From Zoogloea sp. (GTDB lineage Bacteria > Pseudomonadota > Gammaproteobacteria > Burkholderiales > Rhodocyclaceae): DNA of 64,000 bases. The number at the start of each line of letters is the position of its first letter. The stretch's first letter is position 1. A model generated the notes under the pieces. It was not told where the DNA came from, did no database searches, and worked only from the letters and a program-made list of their open reading frames with translations. This document shows, in pieces, positions 52,601 to 62,386 of the stretch. A program made the translations under genes and the position numbers. The DNA lies in assembly GCA_016720685.1 (NCBI GenBank), contig JADKKC010000023.1, forward strand, positions 5,898 through 69,897, given 5' to 3'.

Positions 52601-55600
52601 CGCTGCCCGAACTTTCCATCAAGCGCCACGTTCTGGCGTGGATGATGAGCGCCGTGCTGGTGCTGGTCGGCGTCATCGGCTACCAGCGGGTCGGCATGGA
52701 CCGCTTTCCCCAGATCGAATTTCCGGTCATCTCGATCACCACCACGCTGAAGGGCGCCAACCCCGACATCGTCGATTCGAGCATCACCAACGTCATCGAA
52801 TCGGCCGTCAACAGCGTGCCGGGCATCGAGCACGTGCAATCCAGCTCGTCGCCGGGCGTCTCGACGGTGAACATCACCTTCTCTCTCGAGAAGAAGGTGG
52901 ACGTGGCCTTCAACGAGATCCAGTCCAAGGTCAACCAGGTGCTCCGCCGCCTGCCCAAGGATGTGGACCCGCCGGTCGTCGCCAAGGTCGAAACCAACGC
53001 CCAACCCATCATGTGGCTGGCCCTGCAGGGCGACCGCACCCAGCAGCAGCTCAACCAGTACGCCATCAACGTCCTCAAGAAGCGCCTCGAAACCATCGAC
53101 GGCGTCGGCGAGGTGCGCCTCGGCGGACGCCGCGACCGCACCATCCGGGTCAATCTGCGGCCCGACCGCATGGCGGCCCACAAGATCACCGCCCAGGACA
53201 TCTCCGACGCCTTCGCCAAGGAACACGTCCAGCTCGCCGGCGGCTTCGTGGTTGGGCAGACGACCGAAAGCCTGGTCAAGCTGGATCTCGAATTCCACCG
53301 GGTCGACGATCTGCGCAGCCTCATCGTGGCCTTCCGCGAAAAATCCCCGGTGCGCCTCGGCGACGTGGCCGAGATCGAGGACGGCCTCACCGACAACCGC
53401 CAACTGGCCCGCTTCAACGGCAAAACCACCGTCGGCCTGGGCCTCGTCAAGATCGCCAACGCCAACACGGTGGCCATCACCGAGCGCATCCTGGCCCGCG
53501 TGGACAACGAACTGCGCCCGGCCCTGCCGCCCGGCATGAGCCTGTCGGTCGTGTCCAACGATGCGGTGTTCATCCTCGAAATCGTGAACTCCCTCAAGGA
53601 ACACCTGATCGAGGGCACATTGCTTGCGGCGCTGGTGGTGTGGTTCTTCCTGCGCTCGGTGCGCTCCACGCTGATCATCTCGCTGGCCATCCCGGTGTCG
53701 CTGATGGGCGCCATCGCGGTGATCTACTTCGCCGGCTTCACGCTCAACTCCCTCACCTTGCTGGCTCTTTTGCTGCTCATCGGCGTGGTGGTGGACGATG
53801 CCATCGTGGTGCTCGAAAACATCTTCCGCCACCGGGAAGAACTCGACCCCGACCCGGTTTCCGCCGCCATCAACGGCAGCAATGAAGTGGTTTTCGCGGT
53901 CATGGCGGCCACCCTGTCACTGGTCTGCATCTTTGCGCCCGTGGCCTTCATCTCGGGGATCATCGGGCAGTTCTTCCGCAGCTTCGCGCTGGTGGTCACC
54001 TTTGGCGTGGTGGTGTCGCTGTTCGTCTCGCTGACCCTCACACCCATGCTGTGCGCCCGTTATCTCAAGGTCGAAAAGCAGCACGGCCCCATCTACCGGG
54101 CCTTCGACCGCCTGTTCGAGGGCATGGACTCGCTTTACGTACGCCTGCTCGAAGGCGCGCTCACCCACCGCCTGTGGGTGCTGCTGGCAACCGTCGCAGT
54201 GGTCGCGTCGAGCGCCTTCTTCTTTGCCAACGTCGGCAAGGCCTTCTCCCCGGAACAGGACGAAGGCCGCTTCCTGGTATCCGTGCGCACGCCGCTCGGC
54301 TCCAGCATCGACTACACCGACGCCCGGCTGCGCGAGGTCGAAGCCATCCTCGACGGCCATCCGGAAGTCCGCTCCGAATTCGTCCTGATCGGCCTCGGCA
54401 CCGCCGGGCAGGTGAACCAGGGCACCGTGGTGGTGCGCATGGCGCCGCGGGAAGAGCGCAGCGTCAAGCAGCAGGACATCATCGTGCTGCTGCGCAAGGA
54501 ATTTGCCCAGATTGCCGGCGCGCGGGTTTTTGCCGCGCCCTACCCGATGGTCCAGGGCCAGCGCGGCGAGCCTCTGCAGTTCGTGCTCACCGGCGAAAAC
54601 CTGCAGGAACTCGGTCGCCACGCCGTCGCGCTGCAGCGCAAGCTCGCCACCGTCAGCGGCCTCGGCCGCATCGACACCGACCTGCAGCTCGACCTGCCCC
54701 AGCTGATCTTCGCCCCCGACCGCCTGCGCATCGCCGATGCGGCCCTGTCCACCCAGGACGTGGCGCTGGCCATCAACATGCTGACCGGCGGCGTCGATCT
54801 CGCCAAATATAACGACGAGCCCGGCGACGGCCAGCGCTACGACATCCGCGTCAAGGCGAAGGAAGGCACCTTCACCCAGCCGGCCGACCTGTCGAAGATC
54901 TTCCTGCGCAACAAGAGCGGCGAGCTGGTGCGCCTCGACAGCGTGGCGACTTTCCGCGAAGCCCTCGGCCCGGCCATCGTCGGGCGCTTCGACCTGCAGT
55001 ACTCCGCCACCTTTTTCGCCTCCCCGACGATGCCGCTGGGCGAGGCGGTCGAGATCGTCAAACAGACCGCCGCCGAAATGCTGCCCACCGGCTACCAGGT
55101 CAAGCTGATCGGCCAGGCCGAGGAGTTCGGCAAGACGCAGAAATACATGACCTTCACCTTCGCGCTGGCCATGACCCTGCTCTACATGGTGCTGGCCAGC
55201 CAGTTCAACAGCTTCCTGCAGCCCGCCATCGTCATGCTGGCCCAGCCGCTGGCGATCGTCGGCGGCGTGGCGGCCCTGTGGCTGACCGGCCAGACCCTCA
55301 ACATCTACTCGATGATCGGTCTCGTGCTGCTGATCGGCCTGGTGGCTAAAAACTCCATCCTGCTGGTCGACCTCACCAACCAGCGCCGCGCCGAAGGCCT
55401 CCGGGTGGACGCGGCGCTGCGCAACGCCTGCCCGATCCGGATGCGCCCGGTGCTGATGACCTCGATGACGGTGATCCTGGCCCTTGCCCCGGCAGCGGCC
55501 GGCCTTGGCGCCGGCAACGAAACCAACCAGCCGCTGGCCATCGCGGTAATCGGCGGCATGGTCAGCTCGACCCTGCTGACGCTGGTGGTGGTGCCGGCGG

Positions 55601-55650
55601 TGTATTCGCTGCTGGAAGGCTGGCGCGAACGGCGCCGGGCTGCGGTGTAG
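52597..55650 (+). CDS. RND multidrug efflux permease (HAE1 type)
   Basis: A 1017-residue inner-membrane proton antiporter with the twelve-helix, two-large-periplasmic-loop layout of AcrB. The N-terminus (LPELSIKRHVLAWMMSAVLVLVGVIGY), the proton-relay Asp pair in GVVVDDAIVVLENIFRH (transmembrane helix 4) and the repeat-half motif GLVAKNSILLVDLTNQ are present. It is closest to the MexF/MdtBC-like part of the family by feel; the substrate is unknown. It ends 26 bases before a bidirectional terminator. Confidence 0.93.
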   Translation: MTLPELSIKRHVLAWMMSAVLVLVGVIGYQRVGMDRFPQIEFPVISITTTLKGANPDIVDSSITNVIESAVNSVPGIEHVQSSSSPGVSTVNITFSLEKKVDVAFNEIQSKVNQVLRRLPKDVDPPVVAKVETNAQPIMWLALQGDRTQQQLNQYAINVLKKRLETIDGVGEVRLGGRRDRTIRVNLRPDRMAAHKITAQDISDAFAKEHVQLAGGFVVGQTTESLVKLDLEFHRVDDLRSLIVAFREKSPVRLGDVAEIEDGLTDNRQLARFNGKTTVGLGLVKIANANTVAITERILARVDNELRPALPPGMSLSVVSNDAVFILEIVNSLKEHLIEGTLLAALVVWFFLRSVRSTLIISLAIPVSLMGAIAVIYFAGFTLNSLTLLALLLLIGVVVDDAIVVLENIFRHREELDPDPVSAAINGSNEVVFAVMAATLSLVCIFAPVAFISGIIGQFFRSFALVVTFGVVVSLFVSLTLTPMLCARYLKVEKQHGPIYRAFDRLFEGMDSLYVRLLEGALTHRLWVLLATVAVVASSAFFFANVGKAFSPEQDEGRFLVSVRTPLGSSIDYTDARLREVEAILDGHPEVRSEFVLIGLGTAGQVNQGTVVVRMAPREERSVKQQDIIVLLRKEFAQIAGARVFAAPYPMVQGQRGEPLQFVLTGENLQELGRHAVALQRKLATVSGLGRIDTDLQLDLPQLIFAPDRLRIADAALSTQDVALAINMLTGGVDLAKYNDEPGDGQRYDIRVKAKEGTFTQPADLSKIFLRNKSGELVRLDSVATFREALGPAIVGRFDLQYSATFFASPTMPLGEAVEIVKQTAAEMLPTGYQVKLIGQAEEFGKTQKYMTFTFALAMTLLYMVLASQFNSFLQPAIVMLAQPLAIVGGVAALWLTGQTLNIYSMIGLVLLIGLVAKNSILLVDLTNQRRAEGLRVDAALRNACPIRMRPVLMTSMTVILALAPAAAGLGAGNETNQPLAIAVIGGMVSSTLLTLVVVPAVYSLLEGWRERRRAAV

Positions 55651-55675
55651 CTGACGATCCAGATCCCGCCCAACA

Positions 55676-55714
55676 AAAAGCCGATCGTTGCAAATCAAGC
55701 AACAATCGGCTTTT
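55676..55714. terminator. Bidirectional terminator between the RND pump and the nuclease gene
   Basis: AAAAGCCGATCGTTG and CAACAATCGGCTTTT form a long stem with one mismatch around CAAATCAAG. The A-run on one side and T-run on the other allow termination in both directions, fitting the convergent genes on either side. Confidence 0.9.
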
Positions 55715-55744
55715 ATGCTTCGGGCAACAGCCCGCCCAAAAAAT

Positions 55745-57145
55745 CTATAGCGGCGTAACGGCGCTACGTCCGGCCGGCGTATCGAGCCAGCGCAACAGGA
55801 TGCGGTAGGTGTTCAGCTCGAAAACCCGGGCCGGTGGCGCCTCGAGCAGGCCAGCCAGCTCGGACTCGTCCGTCACGCTGCCCAGCAGGCACCAGCGATC
55901 CACCAGATGCACCGCGCTGCGGCCGCTCTCGGCGTGGTGTTCGCGGATCGCCACCGGGCCGGGCCACGGCCAGCGGCGGATGCGCAGGCTTTCGAGCACC
56001 TTCAGCAAACGCTCGTCGTGGGCGGCGTGATCTTCCTTGCCGGCACACACGCCGGCGCAGCGCTTCATCTGATGGGCCAGGCACGCGCCATCGCCCCACG
56101 GCTCGATGCCGATGCGGCGCGGACACAGCTTGTAAAGAATAGCCAGTTCGCGCAGGGCGTTGTCGGCCTCCTTTTTGGTGCGGAAGGAACCGTAGAGCAC
56201 CTCCCAGTCGGCCGGGTCACTGCCGTTGAGCAACTCGCGGACGAGCACGGGGCCACGCTTCCTGGCCGGGTCGTAGCGCAGCCCGAAAACGACGTCGGTG
56301 TCGCGCAACTGGCGGTTCTCGGCAGGCTTTTTCTCAATGACGAGACGCGCTTCCAGCAACAGTGCGCCAAGCTCGCCGGCGGTCTGCTGCCACTCGACGC
56401 GGCGCACCTGTTGGGCGAGCTTGGCCTCCTTGCCGCTGCGGTGATCGGACGAAAAATGGCCCATCACGCGCGAACGCAGGCTGACGCTCTTGCCGATGTA
56501 GAGCGGCAGATCATTCTCGCCGTAGAACAGATAGACGCCCGGCCCTTCCGGCAGACCTTCGAGCACGCCTTCAGGCAGGCCGGCCGGACGGCTTGGCGCC
56601 TTCATGGCCTTGACGATGGCGGTATCGAGCACGTCGCGCTCGAACTGGCCGGCAATCAGGCCTGCAAACTGGTGGAGCGCCTCGGTGTCGCCCATCGCGC
56701 GGTGGCGGGCAGTGCACACGAGGCCATGGCGTTCGATCAGCGCATCGAGCCCGTGACGGTGGTGCTGGGGAAACAGCGCCCGCGAGAGCTTGACGGTGCA
56801 CAGCACCGGCGCGTCGAACGTCTCGCCGATGCGGCTGAATTCGTTCTTGATGAAACCGTAATCGAAGCGCGCGTTGTGGGCGACGAAAACGCAATCGTCG
56901 AAAAGCGCACGGATGCCGTCCGCCAGCTCGGAAAAAGCTGGCGCATCGGCGACCATTGCGTCGGAAATGCCGACCAGGGACTGGATATTCGGTGGAATCG
57001 GCCGGCCCGGATTGACCAGGCTGGACCAGCGTTCGACAAGCTCACCGTCTTCGACCCGCAGGATCGCAATTTCGGTGATCCGATCGACCACCGGATTGGC
57101 GCCGGTGGTTTCAACGTCGATAAAGGCGAGTTTCGGGGCTAGCAA
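55745..57145 (-). CDS. DEDDh exonuclease fused to a GIY-YIG nuclease domain
   Basis: About 466 residues. The N-terminal half is a DnaQ-like 3'-5' exonuclease with all DEDDh motifs: FIDVETTG, HNARFDYGF and HRAMGDTEA. The C-terminal half has the GIY-YIG domain of UvrC/Cho type (GPGVYLFYGENDLPLYIGKSVSLRSRVMGHF). The Cys-containing RRIGIEPWGDGACLAHQMKRCAGVCAGKE follows, as in Cho. This fusion is known in betaproteobacteria and suggests DNA repair, for example incision and trimming at lesions. I chose TTG 57145, 8 bases after the stop of the upstream DUF3460 gene; a longer frame to 57244 would overlap that gene. Confidence 0.85.
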   Translation of the reverse strand: MLAPKLAFIDVETTGANPVVDRITEIAILRVEDGELVERWSSLVNPGRPIPPNIQSLVGISDAMVADAPAFSELADGIRALFDDCVFVAHNARFDYGFIKNEFSRIGETFDAPVLCTVKLSRALFPQHHRHGLDALIERHGLVCTARHRAMGDTEALHQFAGLIAGQFERDVLDTAIVKAMKAPSRPAGLPEGVLEGLPEGPGVYLFYGENDLPLYIGKSVSLRSRVMGHFSSDHRSGKEAKLAQQVRRVEWQQTAGELGALLLEARLVIEKKPAENRQLRDTDVVFGLRYDPARKRGPVLVRELLNGSDPADWEVLYGSFRTKKEADNALRELAILYKLCPRRIGIEPWGDGACLAHQMKRCAGVCAGKEDHAAHDERLLKVLESLRIRRWPWPGPVAIREHHAESGRSAVHLVDRWCLLGSVTDESELAGLLEAPPARVFELNTYRILLRWLDTPAGRSAVTPL

Positions 57146-57153
57146 TCCGCGTG

Positions 57154-57342
57154 TCAGCTTTCCGTGGCGTACGGGTAGGCCTTGTTCGGCACCTTGCCGG
57201 CGGCAAACTCGCGCTGGGTTTCCTGGGTCTGGGGCCTGTCCCACCAGAGGGCGCGGCCTTTTTTCTGCTCTTCGATCTCTTCAGGATGCTTGGCCATCCA
57301 TTCGCGCATGAACTTGGTGTGCTCGGATTCGTAAATTGCCAT
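57154..57342 (-). CDS. DUF3460 family small protein
   Basis: A 62-residue hydrophilic protein (MAIYESEHTKFMREWMAKHPEEIEEQKKGRALWWDRPQTQET). The sequence matches the DUF3460 pattern seen across betaproteobacteria, where it has no known function. It lies between spoT and the nuclease gene on the same strand. Confidence 0.85.
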   Translation of the reverse strand: MAIYESEHTKFMREWMAKHPEEIEEQKKGRALWWDRPQTQETQREFAAGKVPNKAYPYATES

Positions 57343-57401
57343 CTGTGTTCTCCCTTTTTAGCGGCGTAAATTCTGACAGCCCGGCGTTTCCCGGCTGTCT
57401 C

Positions 57402-59612
57402 TCAGCTTGCTTTCTGGTCACCCTTGACGCGGGTGATGCGCACCACTTCGGGAATGCTGCGCATGCCCCGGATAACCTTGGCCAGGTGCAGCCTGTGGGT
57501 GACCTGCACGGTGATGTAAAGCGTTGAATACGTGCCCTGCTCGCCGTCGGTGCTGACATTCTGGATGTTGCATTCCTCGCCGGCGATGGCGTTGGCCACC
57601 TTGCCCAGCACGCCCCGCACGTTCTGTGTGAGCAGGCGCAGGGTGACGTCGAACAGGCGATCGGTGTTCGTCTCCCATTCGACATCGATCCAGCGGTCAC
57701 GCTCGCTGCGCAGCTTGCGGGCCAGCGGGCAGTCATGCATGTGCACTTCGAGTCCCTGGCCCTTGCGGATGATGCCGACGATCGGATCACCGGGAATCGG
57801 CCGGCAACAGCGCGCCAGCTGGACGGCCACACCTTCGGTGCCGCGGATCAGGATGGCGCCGGCGGGCTTGGGCTTGACCACGTCGGCGCGGCCGGATTCG
57901 GCGTCCTGGATTTCGGCCAGGCGCCGCGCAACAATGGCCGGCAGGCGGCGCCCGAGGCCGATATCGGCCATCAGCTCCTTGCGGGTGGGCAGCGTGAACT
58001 CCCTCAGGAAACGGTCCCATGCAAAGGTGCTGACCTGGCCCAGCGTAAGGCCATGGGGCCGCAGGGCCTGGTTGAGCAGGCGCTCGCCGAGGGTCGAGGC
58101 TTCTTCCTGCTGGGCATTTTTGAGGAAATGCCGGATCTGCGCCCGCGCCTTGCCGGTGCGCACATAGCTCAGCCAGGCCGGATTGGGGCTGGCGTGGGCG
58201 GCGGTGATGATCTCGATCTGGTCGCCGTTGTGCAGCTCGGTACGCAGCGGCATGAGCTCGCCGTTGATGCGTCCGGCCACACAGCGGTTGCCCACATCGG
58301 TATGCACGGCATAGGAGAAATCGACCACCGTGGCGCCCCGCGGCAGCGCGAAGATCTTGCCCTTGGGCGTAAAGGCATAGACCTCGCCGGGAAACAGATC
58401 GACCTTGACGTGTTCGAGGAATTCGCTGGAATCACCCGACGTGGATTGCAGTTCGAGCAGCGACTGCAGCCAGCTATGGGTCTTGTGCTGCAGATCGGTG
58501 AGGGTTTTCTCGTCTTCCTTGTAGAGCCAGTGCGAAGCCACGCCGCTTTCGGCCACGTGGTTCATTTCCGAGGTGCGGATCTGCACCTCGACCGGCGTGC
58601 CGTAGGGCCCGATCAGCGTGGTGTGCAGCGACTGGTAGCCGTTGGCCTTGGGAATCGCGATGTAGTCCTTGAACTTGCCGGGCACCGGCTTGTAGAGGCC
58701 GTGCAGCGCACCGAGGGCGCGGTAGCAGGTTTGCACATCGGGCACGATGACGCGAAAACCGTAGATATCGAGCACCTGCGAGAAGGACAGACGCTTCTCG
58801 GCCATCTTGCGGTAGATGCTGTAGAGGTGCTTTTCGCGGCCCCGGACTTCGGCCTCGATGTTCCACTGGGGCAGGCGCTCCTCGATCGCGACGAGAATCT
58901 TGCCGACCACCTCGCGGCGGTTGCCTCGCGCGGCAAGGATGGCCCGCGACAGCACCCGGAAGCGCATCGGGTAACGGTGCTTGAAAGCCAGCTCCTGCAA
59001 CTCGCGGTACAGGCTGTTGAGGCCCAGCCGGTTGGCGATGGGGGCGTGGATTTCCTGGGTTTCGCGGGCGATCCGGCGCCGCTTGTCGGGGCGCATGTGG
59101 TCGAGCGTGCGCATGTTGTGCAGACGATCGGCCAGCTTGATCAGGATGACCCGCAGGTCGCTGGCCATGGCCAGCAGCATCTTGCGGAAATTTTCGGCCT
59201 GGGCTTCCTCGTGGGACTGGAACTCGATCTTGTCGAGCTTGGACACGCCATCGACCAGTTCTGCCGTGATGCGCCCGAAGCGTTCGGCGATCTCGGCCTT
59301 GGTGATGTGGGTGTCCTCCATCACGTCATGGAGGAGTGCGGCACATAAAGCCTGCGGATCCAGATGCCAGCCGGCGAGAATCTCGGCGACGGCTACCGGG
59401 TGCGAAATGTAGGGCTCGCCGCTTTGCCGCATCTGCCCCTGGTGGGCATCGGCGGAAAAGTGGTAGGCGGCCTCGACCCTGCCTAAGTCTTCGGGACGGA
59501 GATAGGCGGCCACCTGCGCCCGCAGCCGGCCGAAGTCAAGCGGCACGACACTGGACGCGGGAGGCTGGAAAACGCTGCCGCCACTGACTGAAACGGGGGT
59601 GGCGTTTTCCAT
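57402..59612 (-). CDS. spoT: Bifunctional (p)ppGpp synthetase/hydrolase
   Basis: A 736-residue stringent-response enzyme. The N-terminal HD hydrolase motif LLHDVMEDT is intact; the synthetase region has GREKHLYSIYRKMAEK and ANGYQSLHTTLIGP; TGS (VYAFTPKGKIFALPRGATVVDFSYAVHTDVG) and C-terminal ACT domains follow. Because both catalytic halves look intact it should be bifunctional, as is usual for SpoT. It lies 26 bases after rpoZ in the gmk-rpoZ-spoT run. Confidence 0.96.
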   Translation of the reverse strand: MENATPVSVSGGSVFQPPASSVVPLDFGRLRAQVAAYLRPEDLGRVEAAYHFSADAHQGQMRQSGEPYISHPVAVAEILAGWHLDPQALCAALLHDVMEDTHITKAEIAERFGRITAELVDGVSKLDKIEFQSHEEAQAENFRKMLLAMASDLRVILIKLADRLHNMRTLDHMRPDKRRRIARETQEIHAPIANRLGLNSLYRELQELAFKHRYPMRFRVLSRAILAARGNRREVVGKILVAIEERLPQWNIEAEVRGREKHLYSIYRKMAEKRLSFSQVLDIYGFRVIVPDVQTCYRALGALHGLYKPVPGKFKDYIAIPKANGYQSLHTTLIGPYGTPVEVQIRTSEMNHVAESGVASHWLYKEDEKTLTDLQHKTHSWLQSLLELQSTSGDSSEFLEHVKVDLFPGEVYAFTPKGKIFALPRGATVVDFSYAVHTDVGNRCVAGRINGELMPLRTELHNGDQIEIITAAHASPNPAWLSYVRTGKARAQIRHFLKNAQQEEASTLGERLLNQALRPHGLTLGQVSTFAWDRFLREFTLPTRKELMADIGLGRRLPAIVARRLAEIQDAESGRADVVKPKPAGAILIRGTEGVAVQLARCCRPIPGDPIVGIIRKGQGLEVHMHDCPLARKLRSERDRWIDVEWETNTDRLFDVTLRLLTQNVRGVLGKVANAIAGEECNIQNVSTDGEQGTYSTLYITVQVTHRLHLAKVIRGMRSIPEVVRITRVKGDQKAS

Positions 59613-59638
59613 GACACGGCTCTTCCTGCGACGGGCGC

Positions 59639-59854
59639 TCAGGCCTGACCGCGGTTGAGCACTTCGGCGCCGACCTTGCCGGCGGCGATTTCACGCAGGG
59701 CAACCACGGTGGGCTTGTCCTTGTCGTGGCGGTCGAGGTCTACCAGCGGGGTGGCGCCATTGGTCAGCTGACGGGCACGGTAGGTCGCGGCCAGGGTGAG
59801 CTGGAAGCGGTTGGGGATTCTTTTCAGACAGTCGTCAACGGTAATACGGGCCAT
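59639..59854 (-). CDS. rpoZ: RNA polymerase omega subunit
   Basis: A 71-residue omega subunit. ARITVDDCLKRIPNRFQLTLAATYRARQL and KPTVVALREIAAGKVG are the conserved family blocks that clamp the beta' subunit. It follows gmk by 3 bases. Confidence 0.97.
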   Translation of the reverse strand: MARITVDDCLKRIPNRFQLTLAATYRARQLTNGATPLVDLDRHDKDKPTVVALREIAAGKVGAEVLNRGQA

Positions 59855-59857
59855 GGA

Positions 59858-60472
59858 TCAATCCTGTTCCAGATAATGGAAAAACTCCGGCTTGCGCGCC
59901 TCCTGGTTGGCGTAGCGCAGCCGTGATGCTCGCACCACAGCCACCAGATCATCCAGGGCGGCGGGCAAGTCCTCGTTGATTATAACGTAGTCGAACTCGG
60001 CCACATGGCGCATCTCGCCACGGGCGCCCAGCACCCGGCGGGCGATCACATCCTCGCTGTCGGTGCCGCGGCCGCGCAGGCGACGCTCCAGTTCCTCGAG
60101 CGAAGGCGGCAGGATGAACACACCCACCGCCTCCGGAAACGCCTTGCGCACCTGCTGCGCACCCTGCCAGTCGATCTCGAGAAGAATGTCCTTGCCCGAG
60201 CGCACCTGTGCTTCGAGCCAGGCCTTCGACGTACCGTAATAATTGCTGTGGACCTCGGCCCATTCGAGGAATTCCCCCTTGTCACGCAGCGCGCGGAAGG
60301 TGGCGACATCGACAAAATGATAGTGCCGGCCATCCACCTCACCTTCCCGCGGGGCGCGGGTGGTGTAGGAAACGGACAGCCGGACCATCGGATCGCGGTC
60401 CAGCAGGCCGCTGACCAGGGTGGTCTTGCCGGCGCCCGAAGGCGCAGTGACGATGAACAGGGTGCCGGGCAT
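59858..60472 (-). CDS. gmk: Guanylate kinase
   Basis: A 204-residue enzyme phosphorylating GMP to GDP. The P-loop TAPSGAGKTTLV lies at about residues 9-20; RAPREGEVDGRHYHFVD and EWAEVHSNYYGTSK are GMP-binding segments, and IDWQGAQQVRK is the Walker-B-like region. It lies 9 bases after yicC on the same strand. Confidence 0.97.
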   Translation of the reverse strand: MPGTLFIVTAPSGAGKTTLVSGLLDRDPMVRLSVSYTTRAPREGEVDGRHYHFVDVATFRALRDKGEFLEWAEVHSNYYGTSKAWLEAQVRSGKDILLEIDWQGAQQVRKAFPEAVGVFILPPSLEELERRLRGRGTDSEDVIARRVLGARGEMRHVAEFDYVIINEDLPAALDDLVAVVRASRLRYANQEARKPEFFHYLEQD

Positions 60473-60481
60473 GGAGCCTCC

Positions 60482-61348
60482 TTATTCGATGTTCTGCACT
60501 TGCTCGCGCATCTGCTCGATGGCGAGTTTGAGTTCGACGGCAATGGCGGTCATGTCGGCCGCCATGGCCTTGGAGCCGAGGGTGTTGGCCTCCCGGTTGA
60601 GTTCCTGCATCAGGAAATCCAGCCGTTTGCCGGCGGCACCGCCCACCTTGAGGATGCGCTCCACCTCGTCGAGGTGGGTGGAGAGGCGCGACAACTCTTC
60701 GGCCACGTCGACCCGCTGGGCAAACAGCCCGACTTCCAGGCGGATGCGATCGTCGTCGAGGGTGGCCGCCGCATCGCGCAGGCGGGTGGCAAGTTTTTCC
60801 TGGTATTCGGCGACGAGAGCCGGCACCCGCGGCTGAACGCTGGCAACCAGCTCGCGCATGCGCTGGATGCGGCTGCGGATCATCTCGGCAAGCCGCTCGC
60901 CTTCGCGGCCACGGGTGGCGACAAGTTCATCGAGCGCGGCGGCGACAAGACTGACGATTTCCGGCTGCAGAGCATCGAAGGCGGGGCTGTCGTCGGCCAG
61001 CATTCCGGGCCAGCGCAGCACTTCGCCCACGCTGAGCGCCGCGGCCTGGGGCAACTGGGCGAGCACGGCGGCCTGGGCGGTTTTCAACTGCCCTAGCAGC
61101 ATGTCGTTGATCGCCAGATCGCGAGGTGCGCTATCCTTCGCCTGCAGGTTGAAACGGCACTCGACCTTGCCCCGGCGCAGTTTGGCGGTGATGGCTTCGC
61201 GCAGCGCGGGTTCCGCCTGGCGCAGGTCATCGTTGATGCGGAAGGCGAGATCGAGGTAGCGGGAGTTTACGCTCCGCAGTTCGAGGTGCAGAGCGACGCG
61301 GCCCAGGTCGCGAACCTGGACGGCGTAGCCGGTCATGCTGTGAATCAT
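60482..61348 (-). CDS. YicC-family endoribonuclease-like protein
   Basis: A 288-residue protein of the YicC/YloC family (MIHSMTGYAVQVRDLG at the start; LDFLMQELNREANTLGSKA near the end). Family members have been shown to act as endoribonucleases in some bacteria; the role here is inferred from similarity. It is the first gene of yicC-gmk-rpoZ-spoT and is divergent from the Ser/Thr kinase gene across an 87-base gap. Confidence 0.92.
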   Translation of the reverse strand: MIHSMTGYAVQVRDLGRVALHLELRSVNSRYLDLAFRINDDLRQAEPALREAITAKLRRGKVECRFNLQAKDSAPRDLAINDMLLGQLKTAQAAVLAQLPQAAALSVGEVLRWPGMLADDSPAFDALQPEIVSLVAAALDELVATRGREGERLAEMIRSRIQRMRELVASVQPRVPALVAEYQEKLATRLRDAAATLDDDRIRLEVGLFAQRVDVAEELSRLSTHLDEVERILKVGGAAGKRLDFLMQELNREANTLGSKAMAADMTAIAVELKLAIEQMREQVQNIE

Positions 61349-61435
61349 CCTGTTTTTCCCGAGATAGCGCGGCGATCCAAAGCTAAACTAGCAAGCCCGA
61401 ACGCCACCAAAAGACGAAGTGTAGCGCCCTGCCCG

Positions 61436-62386
61436 ATGGCCACTCAACAGAACTGCGCCCTGCCGTCTGGATTCCAGCTCGACCACTACCGGGTCGAACG
61501 CCAGCTTTCGCTGGGCGGGTTCTCGATCGTCTACCTCGCCTACGACCAGGACGGCACGCCCGTCGCCATCAAGGAATACCTGCCCAACTCGCTGGCGCTG
61601 CGTGCCGACGGCGAAGTGACGCCCCACGTCACCGAAGCCCACCAGGGCGCCTTTCGCTACGGCATGAAGTGTTTTTTCGAGGAAGGCCGGGCCCTCGCCA
61701 AGCTGGTGCACCCCAATGTCGTGCGCGTGCTCAACTTCTTCCGCGCCAACGGCACCGTGTACATGGTGATGCAGTTCGAACGCGGCCGGACGCTCCACGA
61801 CTACATCCAGAAAAACAAGGGCAACGTCCGCGAACGCTTCATCCGCGGCGTGTTTACCCGCATGCTCAACGGCCTGCGCGAAGTCCACGCCCACAAGCTG
61901 CTGCACCTGGACATCAAACCGTCCAACATTTACCTGCGCGCCGACGGCACCCCGGTGCTGCTCGATTTCGGCGCTGCACGCCAGACGCTGATGTCCGACA
62001 CACCCATCCTCAAACCGATGTACACCCCCGGCTTCGCTTCGCCCGAGCAGTTCGCGAGCCGCGAGGCGCTGGGGCCCTGGAGCGACATCTACAGCGTGGG
62101 GGCCAGCATGTACGCCTGCCTGGCAGGCAACTCGCCACAGCGTTCCGACGAGCGGATCAAGCACGACACCGTCGTCCCGGCCACCAAGGCCTGGGCCGGC
62201 CAATATTCGCCGCATTTTCTGGCCACCATCGACTGGTGCCTGCAACTTGATCCACTGAAACGTCCTCAGAGTTGTTTTGCGCTGCAAAAAGTGCTCGCCC
62301 AGCGTCATCGCGAAGCGCCCCCACAGCAAAAAACCTGGCTCGAAGGGCTCGGCTCCCGACTAAAAACAATGATAGGCCGTTCATGA
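61436..62386 (+). CDS. Hanks-type serine/threonine protein kinase
   Basis: A 316-residue soluble kinase without a transmembrane segment. The Gly-rich loop LSLGGFSIVYLAYD, the ATP lysine in VAIKEYLP, the catalytic loop HLDIKPSNIYL and the metal motif LLDFGAAR are all present, with PEQF as the APE-like element. The catalytic loop has Leu where most kinases have Arg (HLD, not HRD), a non-RD form usually not regulated by activation-loop phosphorylation. I chose ATG 61436. The stop overlaps the phosphatase start, so kinase and phosphatase are a coupled pair. Confidence 0.9.
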   Translation: MATQQNCALPSGFQLDHYRVERQLSLGGFSIVYLAYDQDGTPVAIKEYLPNSLALRADGEVTPHVTEAHQGAFRYGMKCFFEEGRALAKLVHPNVVRVLNFFRANGTVYMVMQFERGRTLHDYIQKNKGNVRERFIRGVFTRMLNGLREVHAHKLLHLDIKPSNIYLRADGTPVLLDFGAARQTLMSDTPILKPMYTPGFASPEQFASREALGPWSDIYSVGASMYACLAGNSPQRSDERIKHDTVVPATKAWAGQYSPHFLATIDWCLQLDPLKRPQSCFALQKVLAQRHREAPPQQKTWLEGLGSRLKTMIGRS

